From Lysobacter firmicutimachus (GTDB lineage Bacteria; Pseudomonadota; Gammaproteobacteria; Xanthomonadales; Xanthomonadaceae): a stretch of 64,000 bases of DNA. The stretch is taken from NCBI RefSeq assembly GCF_037027445.1, contig NZ_JBANDL010000002.1, positions 4,653,501 to 4,717,500 on the forward strand, read 5' to 3'. The notes beneath the pieces were generated by a model. The model was not told the origin of the DNA, did no database searches, and saw only the letters and a program-made list of their open reading frames with translations. The translations under genes and the position numbers were made by a program. Shown here one piece after another: positions 26,825-37,704 of this stretch; positions within the stretch are counted from its first letter, which is position 1; every line of letters begins with the position of its first letter.

Positions 26825-27967
26825 CTAGCCCCACACCTCGCTCATCACCCGGGCGAAATTGCCGCCCAGCAGCTTGCCGATGCGCGCGTCGGAATGGCCG
26901 CGTCGCGCCAGCAGGGCGGCGATGCGTTCGAAGCGGCGGGCGTGGTTGAGTTCGGGCACGAACAGGTACACGTCCTCGTGTTCGCCCGGCGCCGACACGC
27001 CCAGGCGCCGGCGCTCGCGCACCGTATCGCGGTGCATGCGCTTGTAGGCTTCGGTGAGCCGCACCGGCGACAGCGCATTGTCGGTGCCGATGCCGACATG
27101 GTCCTCGCCGCAGACGCGCACCGCGTGCTCCAGATGCGCGATCACGTCGGCCGCGGTCGCCTGTCCCTGCTCGCGCAGGAACGGCATCAGATAGATCCCG
27201 ACCACGCCGCCGCCTCCGGCCACCGCACGCAGCTCGGCGTCGGTCTTGTTGCGCGGCCGCTCGACCAGGGCGGCGCAGCCGGTGTGGCTGATCAGCACCG
27301 GCGCCTTCGACGCGGCGATCGCCTCCAGCGCGGTGCGGCGCCCGCTGTGGGCCAGGTCGAGCAGCAGGCGACGCTCGTTGAGGCGCTCGATCAGCTGCTG
27401 GCCGAACCGGCTCAGGCCGGCGTCGCCGGGTTCCATGCAGCCGTCGCCGGCCAGGTTGCGCAGGTTGTAGGTCAGCTGCACCGTGCGCACGCCCAGACGC
27501 TGGAAATCGTCGACCCGCTCCAGTTTCTCGCCGATCGGCGCGCTGTCCTGGAACTGGAACACGATGCCGAGCTTGCGCTCGCGATGAGCGCGCTGCAGGT
27601 CGGCGGCGTTGCGCACCGGCAGCAGCAGGTCGGGATGGCGGGCGAACTCTCGCTCCCAGTAAGCCAGATCGCGCACCGTGGACTCGTAGGCGTTCTCGTA
27701 GCGCGCCACCGGCCCGACCGTGACCTGCAGCGCGCGCAAACCGCTGTCGCGCACGTCGGCGATCACCGCCGGCGTCAACGGCGCGTCGGCCTCGCCGCCG
27801 TCGTTGCCGAGGAAGGCGCAGCCGTCGATCGGCATCGCCTGCGAATAGGGCGCCCATACCGACGCCCCCGCGGCCGGCGACGCGTCCGCGCCGGCGCGCG
27901 CGCGGCCGGCGCAGGCCGCGGCCAGCCAGCCCGCGGTCGCGAGCAGGAATCGTCTGCGGTCGATCAT
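26825..27967 (-). CDS. peptidase M19 (membrane dipeptidase) homolog with altered metal site
   Basis: This 380-residue protein has a Tat-like signal (MIDRRRFLLATAGWLAAACAG); C19 could instead be a weak lipobox. The fold is that of M19 dipeptidases: LLLDLAHSG (His207), PVLISHTGC (His228), VGIGTDNA and the C-terminal LLGGNFARVMSEVWG are recognisable. The first metal site is missing: where the family has HND in DxHND there is IDGCAFLGND (residues 48-57), and the bridging Glu of the family appears as Gln in VFQFQD (136-141). It may be inactive or act on a different substrate. ATG at 27965-27967 is chosen because it starts the signal. Confidence 0.8.
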   Translation of the reverse strand: MIDRRRFLLATAGWLAAACAGRARAGADASPAAGASVWAPYSQAMPIDGCAFLGNDGGEADAPLTPAVIADVRDSGLRALQVTVGPVARYENAYESTVRDLAYWEREFARHPDLLLPVRNAADLQRAHRERKLGIVFQFQDSAPIGEKLERVDDFQRLGVRTVQLTYNLRNLAGDGCMEPGDAGLSRFGQQLIERLNERRLLLDLAHSGRRTALEAIAASKAPVLISHTGCAALVERPRNKTDAELRAVAGGGGVVGIYLMPFLREQGQATAADVIAHLEHAVRVCGEDHVGIGTDNALSPVRLTEAYKRMHRDTVRERRRLGVSAPGEHEDVYLFVPELNHARRFERIAALLARRGHSDARIGKLLGGNFARVMSEVWG

Positions 27968-28230
27968 GTCCCCTCCCTGATGGCGCCGCGCGCGGTCGCG
28001 CGGCGCGTTCGTCCCTGTCCGCCGCGTCACAGCGAACGCGGCGCTCTTTCCTGCAAACGGCTCCCGGCGCCGATCGCGGCACTGTAAGCCAAACGGGTCG
28101 CCGCGCCGCCCGTGACTTTCGGGAGAGCGACGAGCCTGCGGCGCCGGGCTAAGCTCGGCTGTCCGCCGGCCGCGCCGCGGCCCGGCGCGCTCGGATCCGC
28201 TCGACCGGATTCGCTCAGGGGAGACCGCCG

Positions 28231-30213
<1,983 letters not shown>

Positions 30214-30367
30214 GCGAACGCGCAGGCGACCGGTAGCCGCTGTCGACCGCTCGGCCCCGGCGTCGCTGCGCCGGCATCCAACGCCGCGCGCCTGGGGTTT
30301 TCCCTAACTGGGCCCGGCGCCGCCGCGCCGCTAAGGTCGGCGGCGACCTGAGCTGCCGGCCCTGGCG

Positions 30368-31183
30368 ATGACCGACCCGCTGAGCTTTCGTTCCGTCGAT
30401 GCGCCGATGCCGCCGAGCGCTTGGCCGTCCGGCGATGAGACCGCGGCGGACGCCGCTGCCGGCTTCGGCCCGGCAGCGCTGAACGCGATGCCGCTGGCCG
30501 AGCGCGAGATCCTCGCCAACGGCCTGGCCGAACGCCTGGACGCTTCGCAACTGCACGCATTGCGCAGCGCGTTCGGCGACACCCTGGACCGCGCGGTGAA
30601 CGAGCGCAGCGGTCCGGCGGTGCGCGAGGCCTATGCCGGCCGCGTCGCCGCCGAGACCCAGGAGATCGATGCGCGCGTGGTCAATCCCGACGGCGGCGAA
30701 GTCAACCAGGCACGCTGGACCGTAGACGAACAAGGCCGGCCCGTGCGCGCCGAAGCCACTCTGCGCACCGTGTTCAGCCAACTCGAACGCGGCGACGCCG
30801 AGACCCAGGCCCAGCGCGATGCCGCCGACCGCGGCATCGACGGCGATCAGGGCGGTCATGTGTTCGGTCATCGTTTCGTCACCGACCAGGGCCTGAAGAA
30901 CCTGTTCCCGCAGAACGGCAACTTCAACATGGGCGCCTACAAGACCTTGGAGAACGAGTGGGCGGCCTGGATCGACCAGGGCATGGAGGTGCGCATCGCC
31001 ATCGACCTGAACCCGCGCGGCGCCGACCGACCGGACCGGGTTCGCATTTCCTATGAGGTGATCGACCCGGCCGACGGCGGCAGGGTTTACGATCAGCGCG
31101 TGAGCTTCGACAACCGCGCCGGACAGACGTACGACCGGATCGACAGCGAACAGATGGACGAGCTGATCGCAGCACGCGCCTAA
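30368..31183 (+). CDS. predicted DNA/RNA non-specific endonuclease toxin (Endonuclease_NS_2 type)
   Basis: This 271-residue protein has no signal peptide. The N-terminal part contains a helical segment LAEREILANGLAERLDASQL (residues 43-62). The C-terminal 165 residues carry the nuclease signature: GGHVFGHRFV (162-171) with the presumed catalytic His, and NLFPQNGNFNMGAYKTLENE (178-197). This arrangement is typical of nuclease domains at the ends of polymorphic toxins. The next gene, 21 bp downstream, looks like its immunity protein. No VgrG, PAAR or clear export domain is attached, so the delivery route is unknown. Confidence 0.75.
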   Translation: MTDPLSFRSVDAPMPPSAWPSGDETAADAAAGFGPAALNAMPLAEREILANGLAERLDASQLHALRSAFGDTLDRAVNERSGPAVREAYAGRVAAETQEIDARVVNPDGGEVNQARWTVDEQGRPVRAEATLRTVFSQLERGDAETQAQRDAADRGIDGDQGGHVFGHRFVTDQGLKNLFPQNGNFNMGAYKTLENEWAAWIDQGMEVRIAIDLNPRGADRPDRVRISYEVIDPADGGRVYDQRVSFDNRAGQTYDRIDSEQMDELIAARA

Positions 31184-31204
31184 CCCGAACGCCCAAGGCT
31201 GGAC

Positions 31205-31579
31205 ATGAACAGAGACGAATTGCTCGGCGAGATCGCGCGCCTGATCGTGGTCGACCCCAAGGCCGGCGAGCGGCCCTGGGACGGTTATGCCCTGATCGCC
31301 TGGTACGGCGAAGGCATCAGCCGCCTGAACGGCTTTCGCTACGACAAGGGCCAGCCCGGCGAGGCGCTGACGCCGTCGGGCGCCGAGATCGAGAACCGCC
31401 TGGAACAACTGCGCCGGGCCACCCATGTCGCCGGCAAGGCGCCGTGGCGGGTCTGCATCATGCGCATCAACCGCGAAGCGGCGGAGGTAGCGATCGACTT
31501 CGAGTACGAGGACCCGGGCCGCTGGTACGTGACTCCCGACAGCGCCGCCGAAATCGCCGAACGCGTGCGCCCCTGCTGA
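31205..31579 (+). CDS. predicted immunity protein, YezG/DUF600-like
   Basis: This 124-residue cytoplasmic protein has a central PWDGYALIAWYG (24-35) and, near the C-terminus, VAIDFEYEDPGRWY (95-108), which matches the IDFDYED pattern of YezG-type immunity proteins that neutralise nuclease toxins. It lies directly downstream of the predicted nuclease on the same strand, as expected for a toxin/immunity pair. Assignment is by motif memory and position; no alignment was run. Confidence 0.65.
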   Translation: MNRDELLGEIARLIVVDPKAGERPWDGYALIAWYGEGISRLNGFRYDKGQPGEALTPSGAEIENRLEQLRRATHVAGKAPWRVCIMRINREAAEVAIDFEYEDPGRWYVTPDSAAEIAERVRPC

Positions 31580-31995
31580 GCCCTTCCACGCGCGGCCCGC
31601 GGTCCGATGGGCGCACCTCGCCGCCTGGCGTCGTCCCCGCGAAAGTGGGGGCCCGGGGCTCCATCGCGGCATGACGCCGAAGTCGCCGGATGCCCGCGTG
31701 CGCGGGCACGACGACCGGGAGCGATGCAGCCAAACCCGGCGGCCGCGATGGGGCTTCTAACGCGACGCGGCGCGCCGTCCCGCGTGCCGGCAAGCCGGGA
31801 CGGAAAGGGTTGAGCGCTTAACTCCCGCCGCCCCTTCGCAGACCAGCTACCGTCGCTCCCGCCAACGCGGAAAGCCAGGGCTCCATCGCGCCCCGCCCCC
31901 ACACCGGCCGGCGCTCCGCAGCGCATCGGCTCACCCGACCACGCTCCGGCGCGGCAAGATCGCCCTGCCAATCCCGAATCCCCCATCCCGGCCCC
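31580..31995. repeat. mosaic of family C and family B repeats
   Basis: No gene is seen. Family C pieces lie at about 31628-31675 (GTCCCCGCGAAAGTGGGGGC, then GGGCTCCATCGCGG), at 31686-31716 (GATGCCCGCGTGCGCGGGCA) and, degraded, at about 31855-31893. A lone family B arm CCAATCCCGAATCCCCCATC at about 31971-31990 ends CGGCCCC directly before the next start codon. Confidence 0.7.
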
Positions 31996-32988
31996 ATGCG
32001 CCTGCACGTCGACCGCTTCACCCTGGCCCTGCTCGCCGCCGTCGCGCTGGCCTGGGCCTGGCCCCTGAGCGGCGCGCCGGCCGCGGCGCTGGATCGCTTC
32101 ACCGACGTCGCCATCGCGACGCTGTTCTTCCTCCACGGCGCACGCCTGTCGCGCGAGGCGATTCGCGCCGGCGCGACGCATTGGCGGCTGCATCTGCTGA
32201 TCTTCGCCGCGACCTTCGTCCTGTTCCCGCTGCTCGGCCTGGCGCTCACGCCGCTGGCCACGCGCGGATTGACCCCGGAGCTGTACCTGGGCTTGTTGTT
32301 CCTGTGCTGTCTGCCCTCGACCGTGCAGTCCTCGATCGCGTTCACCTCGATGGCCGGCGGCAATGTCCCGGCTGCGGTCTGCAGCGCCTCGGCCTCGAGC
32401 CTGCTCGGCGTGTTCCTGACTCCGTTGCTTATGAGCGCATTGGCCGGTGCGCACGGCGGCATGGCCGATCCGGTCGAGGCGATCGGCAAGATCGTGCTGC
32501 AGTTGCTGGCGCCGTTCGTCGCCGGGCATCTGTTGCGGCCGTGGATCGGCGCCTGGGTCGCGCGGCGGCGCGCGCTGCTGCGCTATACCGACCAGGGCAC
32601 GGTGCTGCTGGTGGTCTATGCCGCATTCGCCGCGTCGATGGGCAGCGGGCTGTGGCAGAGCACGCCGGTGGAATCGGTGTACCTGCTGCTGGCGATCTGC
32701 GCGCTGCTGCTGGCGGCGGTGATGATCGCGCTGACGATGGCCGCGCGCCGGCTCGGCTTCGACCGCAGCGACGAGATCGCGATCGTGTTCTGCGGTTCGA
32801 AGAAGAGCCTGGCGACCGGCGTGCCGATGGCCAAGGTGCTGTTCGCCGGCCCGGCGCTGGGCGCGATCGTGTTGCCGGTGATGCTGTTCCACCAGATCCA
32901 GTTGCTGGTCTGCGCCCAGGTCGCCGCGCGTTACGCGCGCCGCCGCGCCGCGCCCGCGCCGGGCGCGGGCGACGACGTCGCCGACTGA
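31996..32988 (+). CDS. bile acid:sodium symporter family (BASS) transporter
   Basis: This 330-residue inner membrane protein has about ten hydrophobic segments. The signature LPSTVQSSIAFTSMAGGNVPAA and the C-terminal FCGSKKSLATGVPMAKVLF place it in the SBF-like branch of BASS transporters related to YfeH. Family members move organic anions with sodium; the substrate here is unknown. The ATG is immediately preceded by a family B repeat arm instead of a Shine-Dalgarno sequence. Confidence 0.88.
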   Translation: MRLHVDRFTLALLAAVALAWAWPLSGAPAAALDRFTDVAIATLFFLHGARLSREAIRAGATHWRLHLLIFAATFVLFPLLGLALTPLATRGLTPELYLGLLFLCCLPSTVQSSIAFTSMAGGNVPAAVCSASASSLLGVFLTPLLMSALAGAHGGMADPVEAIGKIVLQLLAPFVAGHLLRPWIGAWVARRRALLRYTDQGTVLLVVYAAFAASMGSGLWQSTPVESVYLLLAICALLLAAVMIALTMAARRLGFDRSDEIAIVFCGSKKSLATGVPMAKVLFAGPALGAIVLPVMLFHQIQLLVCAQVAARYARRRAAPAPGAGDDVAD

Positions 32989-33071
32989 GCCGGCTTCGCG
33001 CCGGTTCGCCGCCAGTCAGGGTTGGCGCCGGACTCGCATCTACACTCCTCGCACTGCATCGCGAGGACGTC

Positions 33072-33692
33072 ATGCATTCGCCAGGCAAGGATCGCCACGA
33101 CCGCCTCGTCGCGGGCGCCACCGTCGTCATCGTCCATGCGCTGCTGGCCTGGACTGCGCACAAGCTGCTGCGCCACGCACCGCCGATCGCGACCGCGGTC
33201 GACACCCAGCTGTATTGGATCGTGCGTGCGCCCGCGCCACCGACGCCCGCCCGCAACGAACCGCGCCGGCCGCAAGCGCCGGCACGGCGCTCGACCGCCG
33301 CGGCAAGCGCCATCGTGCCGCCCGCGTCGGGCCCCATCGATCCGGTTCCGGCGCCCGCGGTTCCAGCCGCAGCGTCCGCCACGGCCAGCGGGCCGTCGGC
33401 CGACTTCGTCGATCAAGCCCGCCGCCAGGCCGATCGCGGCCCGAGCTTCGCCGCGCGCGATCCGTTCGCGCGCGCCGCGCCGGCCTTGCCGGGCGCCGGC
33501 GTCGAACGCTTCCGCATGGCCGCGCCACGCTCGCCGCAGAGCGTCCTGCGCTCGCTCGGCCGCCTGTTCGGCGGCGGCGACCCGGCCGCGCCCTGTCGCG
33601 AGCTCAATCGCCAGATCGAGGAAATGGCCCAGGACGGCGATTCGCCGGCCCTGCAGGAGGCCTACGCCAGCCAGCAACGCTGGTGCCGCTGA
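33072..33692 (+). CDS. unrecognised Pro/Ala-rich single-pass membrane protein
   Basis: I do not recognise this 206-residue protein. It begins MHSPGKDRHDRLVAGATVVIVHALLAWTAHKLLRH, a probable membrane anchor or uncleaved signal. A Pro/Ala/Arg-rich middle follows (residues about 50-110), then a more structured C-terminus with SPQSVLRSLGRLFGGG and ending EAYASQQRWCR with two Cys (PCRELN and RWCR) that could pair. The layout suggests a periplasmic or cell-wall-spanning protein. It converges with ctaB. Confidence 0.6.
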   Translation: MHSPGKDRHDRLVAGATVVIVHALLAWTAHKLLRHAPPIATAVDTQLYWIVRAPAPPTPARNEPRRPQAPARRSTAAASAIVPPASGPIDPVPAPAVPAAASATASGPSADFVDQARRQADRGPSFAARDPFARAAPALPGAGVERFRMAAPRSPQSVLRSLGRLFGGGDPAAPCRELNRQIEEMAQDGDSPALQEAYASQQRWCR

Positions 33693-33710
33693 GCGCGGCC
33701 GACGCGCCGG

Positions 33711-34643
33711 TCAACCGGCGCGCTGCAACTCGAACAAGGGCGCCGGCTGCAGCGAGGTCGGCAGCCAGTGATCGATCATCAGGAACGCGAACAGCACCAT
33801 CAGATACACGATGGAGTAGTTGAACACCTTCATCGCGTACAACTCGTCCGGCGGGTTCATCAGCCGCCAGGCGTAGTAGAGGAACATCGCGTCCAGCACC
33901 AGTACGCCGAACAGGTAGAAGTAGCCGCTCATGCCGAACACGCAGGGCAGCACCGACACCACCGCCAGCAGGATGGTGTAGAACAGGATCTGCCAGCGGG
34001 TGTAGGCCACGCCGTGGGTCACCGGCAGCATCGGCACCATCGCCCGCGCATAGTCGGCGCGGCGGAAGATCGCCAGCGCCCAGAAATGCGGCGGCGTCCA
34101 GACGAAGATGATCAACACCAGCAACAGCGCATGGGCCCAATCCCAATCGCCCCGCATGCCGGTGACCGCGGCCCAGCCGAGCAGCGGCGGCGCCGCGCCG
34201 GCGATGCCGCCGATGACGATGTTCTGCGGCGTAGCGCGCTTGAGGTAGACGGTGTAGATCACCGCGTAGCCGATCAGCGAAGCGAAGGTCAGCACCGCGG
34301 TGATCGCGTTGACCCAGACCACCAGGATCAGCATCGACGCCGCGGCCAGGATCAGCGCGAACACCAGCGCCTGGGTCGGGCTGACCTGGCCGGCGACGAT
34401 CGGCCGCCACGAGGTGCGCGCCATCTTGGCGTCGATGCGCGAGTCCAGCAGTTGGTTGATCGCCGCCGCCGAGGACGCGGCCAGCCAGATGCCGAGAAAG
34501 CCCAGCACCGACTCGCGCAGCGGCGGCCAGCCCGGCACCGCCATGAACATGCCGACGATCGCGGTGAACACGATCAGCGCGACCACGCGCGGCTTGGTCA
34601 GGTCCCAATACTGCTTGAACGTGGGGCGGGTGGCGGCGTTCAT
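33711..34643 (-). CDS. ctaB: heme o synthase (protoheme IX farnesyltransferase)
   Basis: This 310-residue UbiA-family membrane enzyme farnesylates heme b to heme o, the first step to heme [19 protein letters not shown] at the N-terminus and the prenyl-diphosphate-binding [16 protein letters not shown] are characteristic, with about nine membrane segments. Its ATG shares a base with the ctaA stop (TGATG), so it is translationally coupled to heme A synthase. It is the last gene of the oxidase locus. Confidence 0.95.
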   Translation of the reverse strand: MNAATRPTFKQYWDLTKPRVVALIVFTAIVGMFMAVPGWPPLRESVLGFLGIWLAASSAAAINQLLDSRIDAKMARTSWRPIVAGQVSPTQALVFALILAAASMLILVVWVNAITAVLTFASLIGYAVIYTVYLKRATPQNIVIGGIAGAAPPLLGWAAVTGMRGDWDWAHALLLVLIIFVWTPPHFWALAIFRRADYARAMVPMLPVTHGVAYTRWQILFYTILLAVVSVLPCVFGMSGYFYLFGVLVLDAMFLYYAWRLMNPPDELYAMKVFNYSIVYLMVLFAFLMIDHWLPTSLQPAPLFELQRAG

Positions 34644-35803
34644 CACGGCTCCGGCGTGCGCAGGCGCGCGAGCAGGGACACCAGTGCGAACAGCAGCAGC
34701 GCGGCGCCGCCGTTATGCGCCACCGCGACCGCCAGCGGCAGGCCGAGCTTGACGTTGGCGATGCCCAGGCCGACCTGCAGCAGAGTCAGCGCGGCGAGCA
34801 GGCTGCCCCAGCCGCGCAGCCCGGGGGTGCGCAGCAACTTGGCCGCCAGGCCGATCAGATAGGCGAACACCGCCACCGCCATGATCCGGTGGGCGAGCTG
34901 GATCGCGATCCGCGCCTCGCCGTCGAGGATGCCGCCCTCGTAATCCACGCCGATGCCGCGCCAGAGCACGAAGGCCTCGCCGAAATCGTGGCGCGGCCAC
35001 CACTGGCCGACGCAGGTGGGGAAATCGTTGCCGCAGGCCAACGCGGCATAGTTGGCGCTGGTCCAGCCGCCCAGCGCGATCTGCACGCCGAGTACGCCGA
35101 TGCCGAGCGCGATCCAGCGGCACAGCGCCGGCGCATCGGCCAGCCGGATCGGCCGGTCGATCGCGCGCCAGGCGATCCACACCAACAGCGAAAAGGTCAG
35201 CAGGCCGCCGAGCAGATGGCCCATGACCACGATGGGCTTGAGCAGCCAGGTCACCGTCCACATGCCCAGCAGGGCCTGGAAGATGATCACCGCCAGGGTC
35301 AGCGCGCAGGCCCGCGACAGGTCGGTATTGCTCCAGCGCAGCGCCGCGGCGAGCAGGATGCCTTCGCCGACGATCGCCAGCGCCGAGGCGGCGACGTGTT
35401 GGCCGCGCATGTACAGCGGAATCGCGACCGCGACCACCGCGGCAGCGGCCAGCACCTGGACCATGCCCTTGCTGCGGCGGCGCGCCGAGACCAGGGCCAG
35501 GGTCAGGGTCAGCACGCCGAGCAAGCCGGCGATCATGCGGTGGAACTGCTCGCGCCAGGCCTTGTCGACTTCGACCGGGCGGATCTGGGTCGCGGCGTGG
35601 TCGCCGATCTCGTGCGGGTTGGTCGGCCAGGCCGCGCGGCCGTAGCAGGTCGGCCAATCCGGGCAGCTCAGGCCGGCATGGGACAGGCGCACGAAGGCGC
35701 CGAACACGATCACGCACAGCGCCAGCCCCACGGCCAGCCAGGCGATACGGTGGAAGTTCTTGTACAGGCCCGGGGTCGCCAGGCCTTTGCCGGTTACGCT
35801 CAT
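34643..35803 (-). CDS. ctaA: heme A synthase (COX15/CtaA family)
   Basis: This 386-residue inner membrane enzyme oxidises heme o to heme A for the aa3 oxidase. It has eight hydrophobic segments and the COX15 motifs [39 protein letters not shown] and [12 protein letters not shown], with the conserved heme-ligating His residues. The ATG at 35801-35803 is chosen because it is the first start that fits the family N-terminus; the upstream frame is Pro/Gly-rich. Confidence 0.95.
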   Translation of the reverse strand: MSVTGKGLATPGLYKNFHRIAWLAVGLALCVIVFGAFVRLSHAGLSCPDWPTCYGRAAWPTNPHEIGDHAATQIRPVEVDKAWREQFHRMIAGLLGVLTLTLALVSARRRSKGMVQVLAAAAVVAVAIPLYMRGQHVAASALAIVGEGILLAAALRWSNTDLSRACALTLAVIIFQALLGMWTVTWLLKPIVVMGHLLGGLLTFSLLVWIAWRAIDRPIRLADAPALCRWIALGIGVLGVQIALGGWTSANYAALACGNDFPTCVGQWWPRHDFGEAFVLWRGIGVDYEGGILDGEARIAIQLAHRIMAVAVFAYLIGLAAKLLRTPGLRGWGSLLAALTLLQVGLGIANVKLGLPLAVAVAHNGGAALLLFALVSLLARLRTPEP

Positions 35804-35870
35804 TCTCGAAAGGGTTCCCGCGGCGCCCGGTCGCGGCGACGCCCCCGGGGCGCGCACGACCGTCGGTCGC

Positions 35871-36452
35871 TCACATCAGTTTCAGCAATTTGGCCAGATC
35901 CGCGCGCAGCCCGCCCGGTTCGAAGCCGGGAGCGTAACGCAGAATCACAAAACCGTTCGGGTCGACCACATACACCGGCACCCCGGCCGGGTCGTTCAGG
36001 CGCGGCAGAGCCGCGCGCAGCGCCGGCGACGGCGCCAGCACCCGCAGCGAGGCCGGGCGAGCCGCACCGGCCGGCGGCTCGCCGACCCACAGCAGCTCGA
36101 CGTGGTCCGCGTCCTTGCCGAACAGCTGCCAGACCGTGTCGAGCTGGCGCGACAACGCGACGCAGGCGGCGGCGCAACCGGCGGGCGGCGCGACCACTAT
36201 CCGCCAGATGCGCGCGCCTGGGTTCCAGGCGTAGGCGCGACCGTCGGCCAGCTGCGGCGGCTGCCGGCGCAGGTCGGGCTTGGGCTCCAGCAGTTCGCCG
36301 TGCTGGCGGTTCACCGCCGGGTGCAGGTCTGCGAACCGCAATACCCCGGCGACCAGCATCGGCACGAAGAAGAAGGCGGCGATCAGCAGCAGGGTCAGGC
36401 GATTGCGCTTGCGCTGCTGCGCGGAAACGGTGTGGCTCGGGGTGGGGGTCAT
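35871..36452 (-). CDS. Sco-like membrane-anchored protein of the oxidase locus
   Basis: This 193-residue protein has one N-terminal membrane anchor (RLTLLLIAAFFFVPMLVAGV) and a periplasmic domain. The domain carries PAGCAAACVAL, a CxxxC as in Sco copper chaperones, and ends VPVYVVDPNGFVILRYAPGF and LRADLAKLLKLM, like the end of a Sco/thioredoxin fold. The distal His of Sco is not evident. It overlaps surf1 by four bases (ATGA) and precedes ctaA, so a role in oxidase maturation is likely; copper handling is inference. Confidence 0.65.
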   Translation of the reverse strand: MTPTPSHTVSAQQRKRNRLTLLLIAAFFFVPMLVAGVLRFADLHPAVNRQHGELLEPKPDLRRQPPQLADGRAYAWNPGARIWRIVVAPPAGCAAACVALSRQLDTVWQLFGKDADHVELLWVGEPPAGAARPASLRVLAPSPALRAALPRLNDPAGVPVYVVDPNGFVILRYAPGFEPGGLRADLAKLLKLM

Positions 36453-37177
36453 GGGCGGGCGCGGCGTGGGCGGCGGAACGTCAGGATCAGGGCGGTGGCC
36501 AGCACCGCGACGGCGAGCGCGAACCACTGCAGGGAATAGCCGCGGTGCTTGTCCGGCGGCAAGGTGTTGGCGAGCAGCTCCAGGTCGCGGTCGTAGCCCA
36601 GGCGCAGCGCCGGGTCCAGGCGCAGCACGCGCGGCGCCAACGGTGCCGACAGCCCGGTCGCAGCGGCGATCGCCGCCGGATCGACCCGGGTCAGCAGCCA
36701 GCCCTCGCCCTCGCGCGCCAGCCCGGCGCCCAGGGCGATGCCCGGCGACGGCGGCGGCGCGAGCAGTCCGCTGAGCGCGAGCTCGCCTTCGGGACGCGCG
36801 ATCGCCGGCAGGCGGCGGTCGCCGGTCAGCGGCAGCCAACCCAGGTCGACCAGCAGCGGCGCGCCCTGGCGCGGCAGGAAAATGCGATAGGCGCGCACCC
36901 CGGCGCGACCGTGGCGCTGCTGGTTGTCGAGCAGCAGCGCGCCGCGTTCGTCGAAGCGGCCCAGGCCCGCGGCCCAATCGACCGTGGCGCGGCGCGCCGG
37001 ATCGGCGGCCGCCGACAACGGCCGCGGCAGACGCTCGCGCAGCACCTGTGCCGCGGCATCGAGCATCGCCTGCTTCTCGACCGCGCGTCGCGCCTGCCAC
37101 AGGCCCAAGTGGGCGAACAGCGCGATCGCGCACAGCGCCAAGGCCCAGCCCAACAGCAAGGTGCCGCGACGGCTCAC
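36449..37177 (-). CDS. SURF1 family cytochrome oxidase assembly protein
   Basis: This 242-residue protein has two terminal membrane segments (GTLLLGWALALCAIALFAHL and LQWFALAVAVLATALILTF) around a periplasmic domain with LGLWQARRAVEKQ, LLDNQQRHGRAGVRAYRIFL, LVDLGWLP and KHRGYSLQWF, all typical of SURF1/Shy1. SURF1 helps insert heme A into subunit I. A GTG at 37175-37177, preceded by GGAG, is the best start. It overlaps the Sco-like gene by four bases. Confidence 0.88.
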   Translation of the reverse strand: MSRRGTLLLGWALALCAIALFAHLGLWQARRAVEKQAMLDAAAQVLRERLPRPLSAAADPARRATVDWAAGLGRFDERGALLLDNQQRHGRAGVRAYRIFLPRQGAPLLVDLGWLPLTGDRRLPAIARPEGELALSGLLAPPPSPGIALGAGLAREGEGWLLTRVDPAAIAAATGLSAPLAPRVLRLDPALRLGYDRDLELLANTLPPDKHRGYSLQWFALAVAVLATALILTFRRPRRARP

Positions 37178-37243
37178 CCCAAGCTCCGGGCGGACTGCGA
37201 TAATCCGCGCTTCGCACCGGCGCGCGCACCGAAGGAGGCCGCG

Positions 37244-37471
37244 ATGAGCCAAGAGCTGAAGGTCCTGCTGGTAGTCGCGTTCCTCGGGGTCATTCTGTGG
37301 AATCTGGGCGCGGGCCTGTATTACATGCTGGTGGACAAAGGGCAGAGCAAACGCACCGTCAACGCGCTGACCCGGCGCATCGCGCTGTCGGTGGCGCTGA
37401 TCCTGATCGTGATCCTGTCGATCTGGATGGGCTGGATCACCCCGCACGGCGTCGGCGCCAACCCGGGCTGA
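37244..37471 (+). CDS. twin transmembrane protein (DUF2909 type)
   Basis: This 75-residue protein consists of two membrane helices (VLLVVAFLGVILWNLGAGLYYML and ALSVALILIVILSIWMGWI, quoted in pieces) around a polar loop GQSKRTVNALTRR. This matches the small DUF2909 proteins often found next to surf1 in oxidase loci. Its function is unknown. It is on the strand opposite to the rest of the cluster, diverging from surf1 by 66 bp, with GGAGG as ribosome site. Confidence 0.82.
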   Translation: MSQELKVLLVVAFLGVILWNLGAGLYYMLVDKGQSKRTVNALTRRIALSVALILIVILSIWMGWITPHGVGANPG

Positions 37472-37515
37472 GGCGACGCCGAGCGATACGGCCCGGCGGC
37501 CTATTATGGCGCTGA

Positions 37516-37552
37516 AGTCTCTGGATGCCCGCCTGCGCGGGCATGACGGCCT
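37516..37552. repeat. family C palindrome
   Basis: TCTGGATGCCCGCCTGCGCG followed by GGCATGACGG is a short palindrome (GATGCCCGCctgcGCGGGCATgac) of the kind scattered through Xanthomonadaceae genomes. It lies between the DUF2909-type gene and ctaE. Confidence 0.6.
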
Positions 37553-37653
37553 GCCGGTTGCGCGGGCGCAGCAAGCCGCGGGCAAGCCATAGGGCGGCGA
37601 CGGAGGGGTCGACCCGCTTGAGCCCCTGCGTCCCCACGGACGCCGCCAAACGC

Positions 37654-37681
37654 GAAAGGCCGGCATCGCTGCCGGCCTTTC
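37654..37681. terminator. terminator hairpin downstream of ctaE
   Basis: AAAGGCCGGC (37655-37664) pairs with GCCGGCCTTT (37671-37680). On the minus strand it ends CCTTTCGCGTTT, 24 bases after the ctaE stop; it may act in both directions. Confidence 0.7.
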
Positions 37682-37704
37682 CTCGTCTTGCGGTCCGTCC
37701 GCGC

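Noticed and set aside
31580..31995. Short regularly spaced palindromes suggestive of a CRISPR array
   Set aside because: The units differ in sequence and spacing and belong to dispersed repeat families found elsewhere in the window; no constant repeat/spacer pattern and no cas genes.
34715..37243. Long plus-strand frame across ctaA and surf1
   Set aside because: Only its last 75 codons (from 37244) are a real gene, with a GGAGG ribosome site and two membrane helices; the rest is antisense.
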